Made by a program: the position numbers and the translations under genes
The notes under the pieces: generated by a model
What the model was told of the DNA's origin: nothing
The model's database searches: none
The model's input: only the letters and a program-made list of their open reading frames with translations
In this document: positions 62,677 to 64,000 of the stretch, piece after piece
Numbering within the stretch: the stretch's first letter is position 1
How the letters are laid out: each line of letters starts with the position of its first letter
Source of the DNA: Aeromonas sp. FDAARGOS 1405
GTDB lineage: Bacteria > Pseudomonadota > Gammaproteobacteria > Enterobacterales > Aeromonadaceae
Direction: 5' to 3'
Length of the DNA: 64,000 nucleotides
Assembly (NCBI RefSeq): GCF_019048265.1
Contig: NZ_CP077311.1
Location: 1,662,501-1,726,500 of the forward strand

Positions 62677-64000
62677 ATGACCAAGGTTGAACTGGCAAAA
62701 CTGCGTACTGTGATCCCCGAAATGCGCCGCGTGCGTCGCATCCACTTTATCGGCATCGGTGGTGCTGGTATGGGCGGAATCGCCGAAGTGCTTGCCAACG
62801 AAGGGTATCAGGTGACAGGTTCTGACTTGGGTCGCAATGCAGTGACCGAACGGTTGGCAGGACTGGGCGCCCACATTTTTGTCGGTCATAGTGCCGTGCA
62901 CGTCGAGGGTGCCAGCGTGGTGGTGGTCTCCACCGCCATCAAACAGGACAACCCGGAGCTGCTGGCTGCCCGCGAGCTACGTATCCCGGTGGTGCGTCGC
63001 GCCGAGATGTTGGCTGAGTTGATGCGTTTCCGTCACGGCATCGCCATTGCCGGCACACACGGCAAGACCACCACCACCAGTCTGGTGGCGAGCATCTATG
63101 CCGAAGCCGACCGCGATCCGACCTTCGTTATCGGTGGCTTGCTCAACAGTGCCGGCACCAATGCCCGTCTGGGCAGCAGCCGCTATCTGATTGCCGAAGC
63201 AGACGAAAGTGACGCCTCCTTCCTGCATCTGCAGCCGATGGTCTCTATCGTGACCAACATTGAAGCGGATCACATGGACACCTACGGCGGTGACTTCTCC
63301 AGGCTGAAGGCCACCTTTATCGAGTTTCTGCACAACCTGCCCTTCTACGGGCTGGCGGTAGTCTGCATCGATGATCCGGTGATCCGTGGTATGTTGCCGG
63401 AGATTGCTCGTCCGACCTTGACTTATGGTCTCTCTGACGACGCTGACGTGCAGGTATTGGATTTTGTCCAGACCACCAACCACAGCAGCTTCCGGGTGCG
63501 TCGCAAAGAGGCGGGCGAACTGCAGGTTACCCTCAACTTGCCGGGGATCCACAATGCCTTGAACGCTGCCGCGGCGATAGCTGTCGCGACTGAAGACGGG
63601 GTTAGCGACGAGGCCATCATCCGTGCGCTGGCCAAGTTTGAAGGGGTTGGCCGTCGCTTCCAGCAGTATGGCGAGTTCGAAACCGGGCGCGGCAAGGCCA
63701 TGCTGGTGGATGATTACGGTCACCACCCGAGCGAAGTGAAGGTCACCATCAACGCTGCTCGTGCCGGTTGGCCCGAGAAGCGTCTGGTAATGGTGTTCCA
63801 GCCGCACCGTTATACCCGCACCCGAGACCTCTACGAGGACTTCGCAGATGTGCTCTCCAAGGTAGATGTACTGGTGATGCTGGAGGTTTATGCTGCCGGT
63901 GAGGATCCGATCCCGGGGGCTGATGGACGGGCTCTGTGTCGCTCCATTCGCTCGCGTGGCAACCTGGAACCCATCTTCGTCGCCACGCCAGATGACGTAC
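62677..64000 (+). CDS. murC: UDP-MurNAc:L-alanine ligase MurC (5' part, cut by window end)
   Basis: MurC adds L-alanine to UDP-MurNAc. The window contains the first 441 codons; the right edge cuts the C-terminal domain. Visible motifs are the Rossmann-like [16 protein letters not shown] near residue 28, the ATP loop [16 protein letters not shown], the [11 protein letters not shown] segment, [15 protein letters not shown] and [11 protein letters not shown]. The ATG at 62677 is preceded by aaagagacg. The last gene in the window; ddl, ftsQ, ftsA and ftsZ would be expected beyond it. Confidence 0.96.
   Translation, partial: MTKVELAKLRTVIPEMRRVRRIHFIGIGGAGMGGIAEVLANEGYQVTGSDLGRNAVTERLAGLGAHIFVGHSAVHVEGASVVVVSTAIKQDNPELLAARELRIPVVRRAEMLAELMRFRHGIAIAGTHGKTTTTSLVASIYAEADRDPTFVIGGLLNSAGTNARLGSSRYLIAEADESDASFLHLQPMVSIVTNIEADHMDTYGGDFSRLKATFIEFLHNLPFYGLAVVCIDDPVIRGMLPEIARPTLTYGLSDDADVQVLDFVQTTNHSSFRVRRKEAGELQVTLNLPGIHNALNAAAAIAVATEDGVSDEAIIRALAKFEGVGRRFQQYGEFETGRGKAMLVDDYGHHPSEVKVTINAARAGWPEKRLVMVFQPHRYTRTRDLYEDFADVLSKVDVLVMLEVYAAGEDPIPGADGRALCRSIRSRGNLEPIFVATPDDV

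Overview
The window is about 64 kb of a high-GC gammaproteobacterial chromosome, almost certainly from Aeromonas. Three things point there: the order rplM-rpsI-petABC-sspAB-dolP-diaA-yraN-lpoA-rsmI-rnpB-mraZ, the dcw cell-wall cluster that follows it, and an operon of uncharacterised families that I recall being named after Aeromonas hydrophila and Enterococcus faecalis loci. The genus is an inference from gene content and order; no database was searched. I see no insertion sequence, prophage or CRISPR array.

Layout. 1-1.9 kb: end of an rRNA operon (23S 3' part, 5S, tRNA-Asp, terminators). 2.2-16.9 kb: mixed functions. These are fabR/yijD with a divergent fatty-acid desaturase, a lysoplasmalogenase-family protein, an EmrAB-type efflux pair with a divergent LysR regulator, a dicarboxylate/amino-acid symporter, yecH, yhgN, a second LysR regulator, a 53-residue TatA-like protein, a YfcZ-family protein, an MltF-like transglycosylase and a ClsC-like phospholipase-D enzyme. 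17.5-29.1 kb: the envelope block murA-ibaG-mlaBCDEF (minus strand) and kdsD-kdsC-lptC-lptA-lptB-rpoN-hpf-ptsN-rapZ-ptsO (plus strand), covering phospholipid retrograde transport, Kdo synthesis, LPS export, sigma-54 and the nitrogen PTS.

29.1-36.6 kb is the accessory-looking part and the best candidate for an undescribed system. A minus-strand operon runs: small PRD protein, glycine-rich SFCGS protein, DUF4312, two membrane proteins (DUF4311, DUF4310), amidohydrolase, DgaE-type PLP ammonia lyase, DgaF-type KDPG aldolase. A 634-residue PRD/EIIB/EIIA regulator follows. The enzymes imply deacylation, deamination and aldol cleavage of an amino-sugar acid phosphate to pyruvate and glyceraldehyde-3-phosphate. 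The four small or membrane proteins look like an unstudied, possibly PTS-like, uptake device. An almost perfect 18-bp palindrome lies upstream of the operon.

36.9-40 kb holds the periplasmic quality-control proteases degS and degQ, then zapG and divergent zapE. 41.5-46.3 kb: rplM-rpsI with a leader hairpin, the cytochrome bc1 operon petABC, and sspAB. 46.4-51.2 kb: dolP-diaA-yraN-lpoA on the minus strand, then rsmI and rnpB on the plus strand. 51.6-64 kb: the dcw cluster mraZ-rsmH-ftsL-ftsI-murE-murF-mraY-murD-ftsW-murG-murC, cut by the window edge inside murC. mraZ and murE appear to start with TTG, murG starts with GTG, and three GTGG repeats at exact 10-bp spacing upstream of mraZ fit MraZ autoregulation.

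Small genes added by reading the sequence are a 50-codon gene at 4599-4751 (minus), the TatA-like gene at 13320-13481 (plus) and a 58-codon gene at 15429-15605 (minus). Two intergenic regions carry plus-strand terminators with no upstream plus-strand gene and may encode small RNAs.
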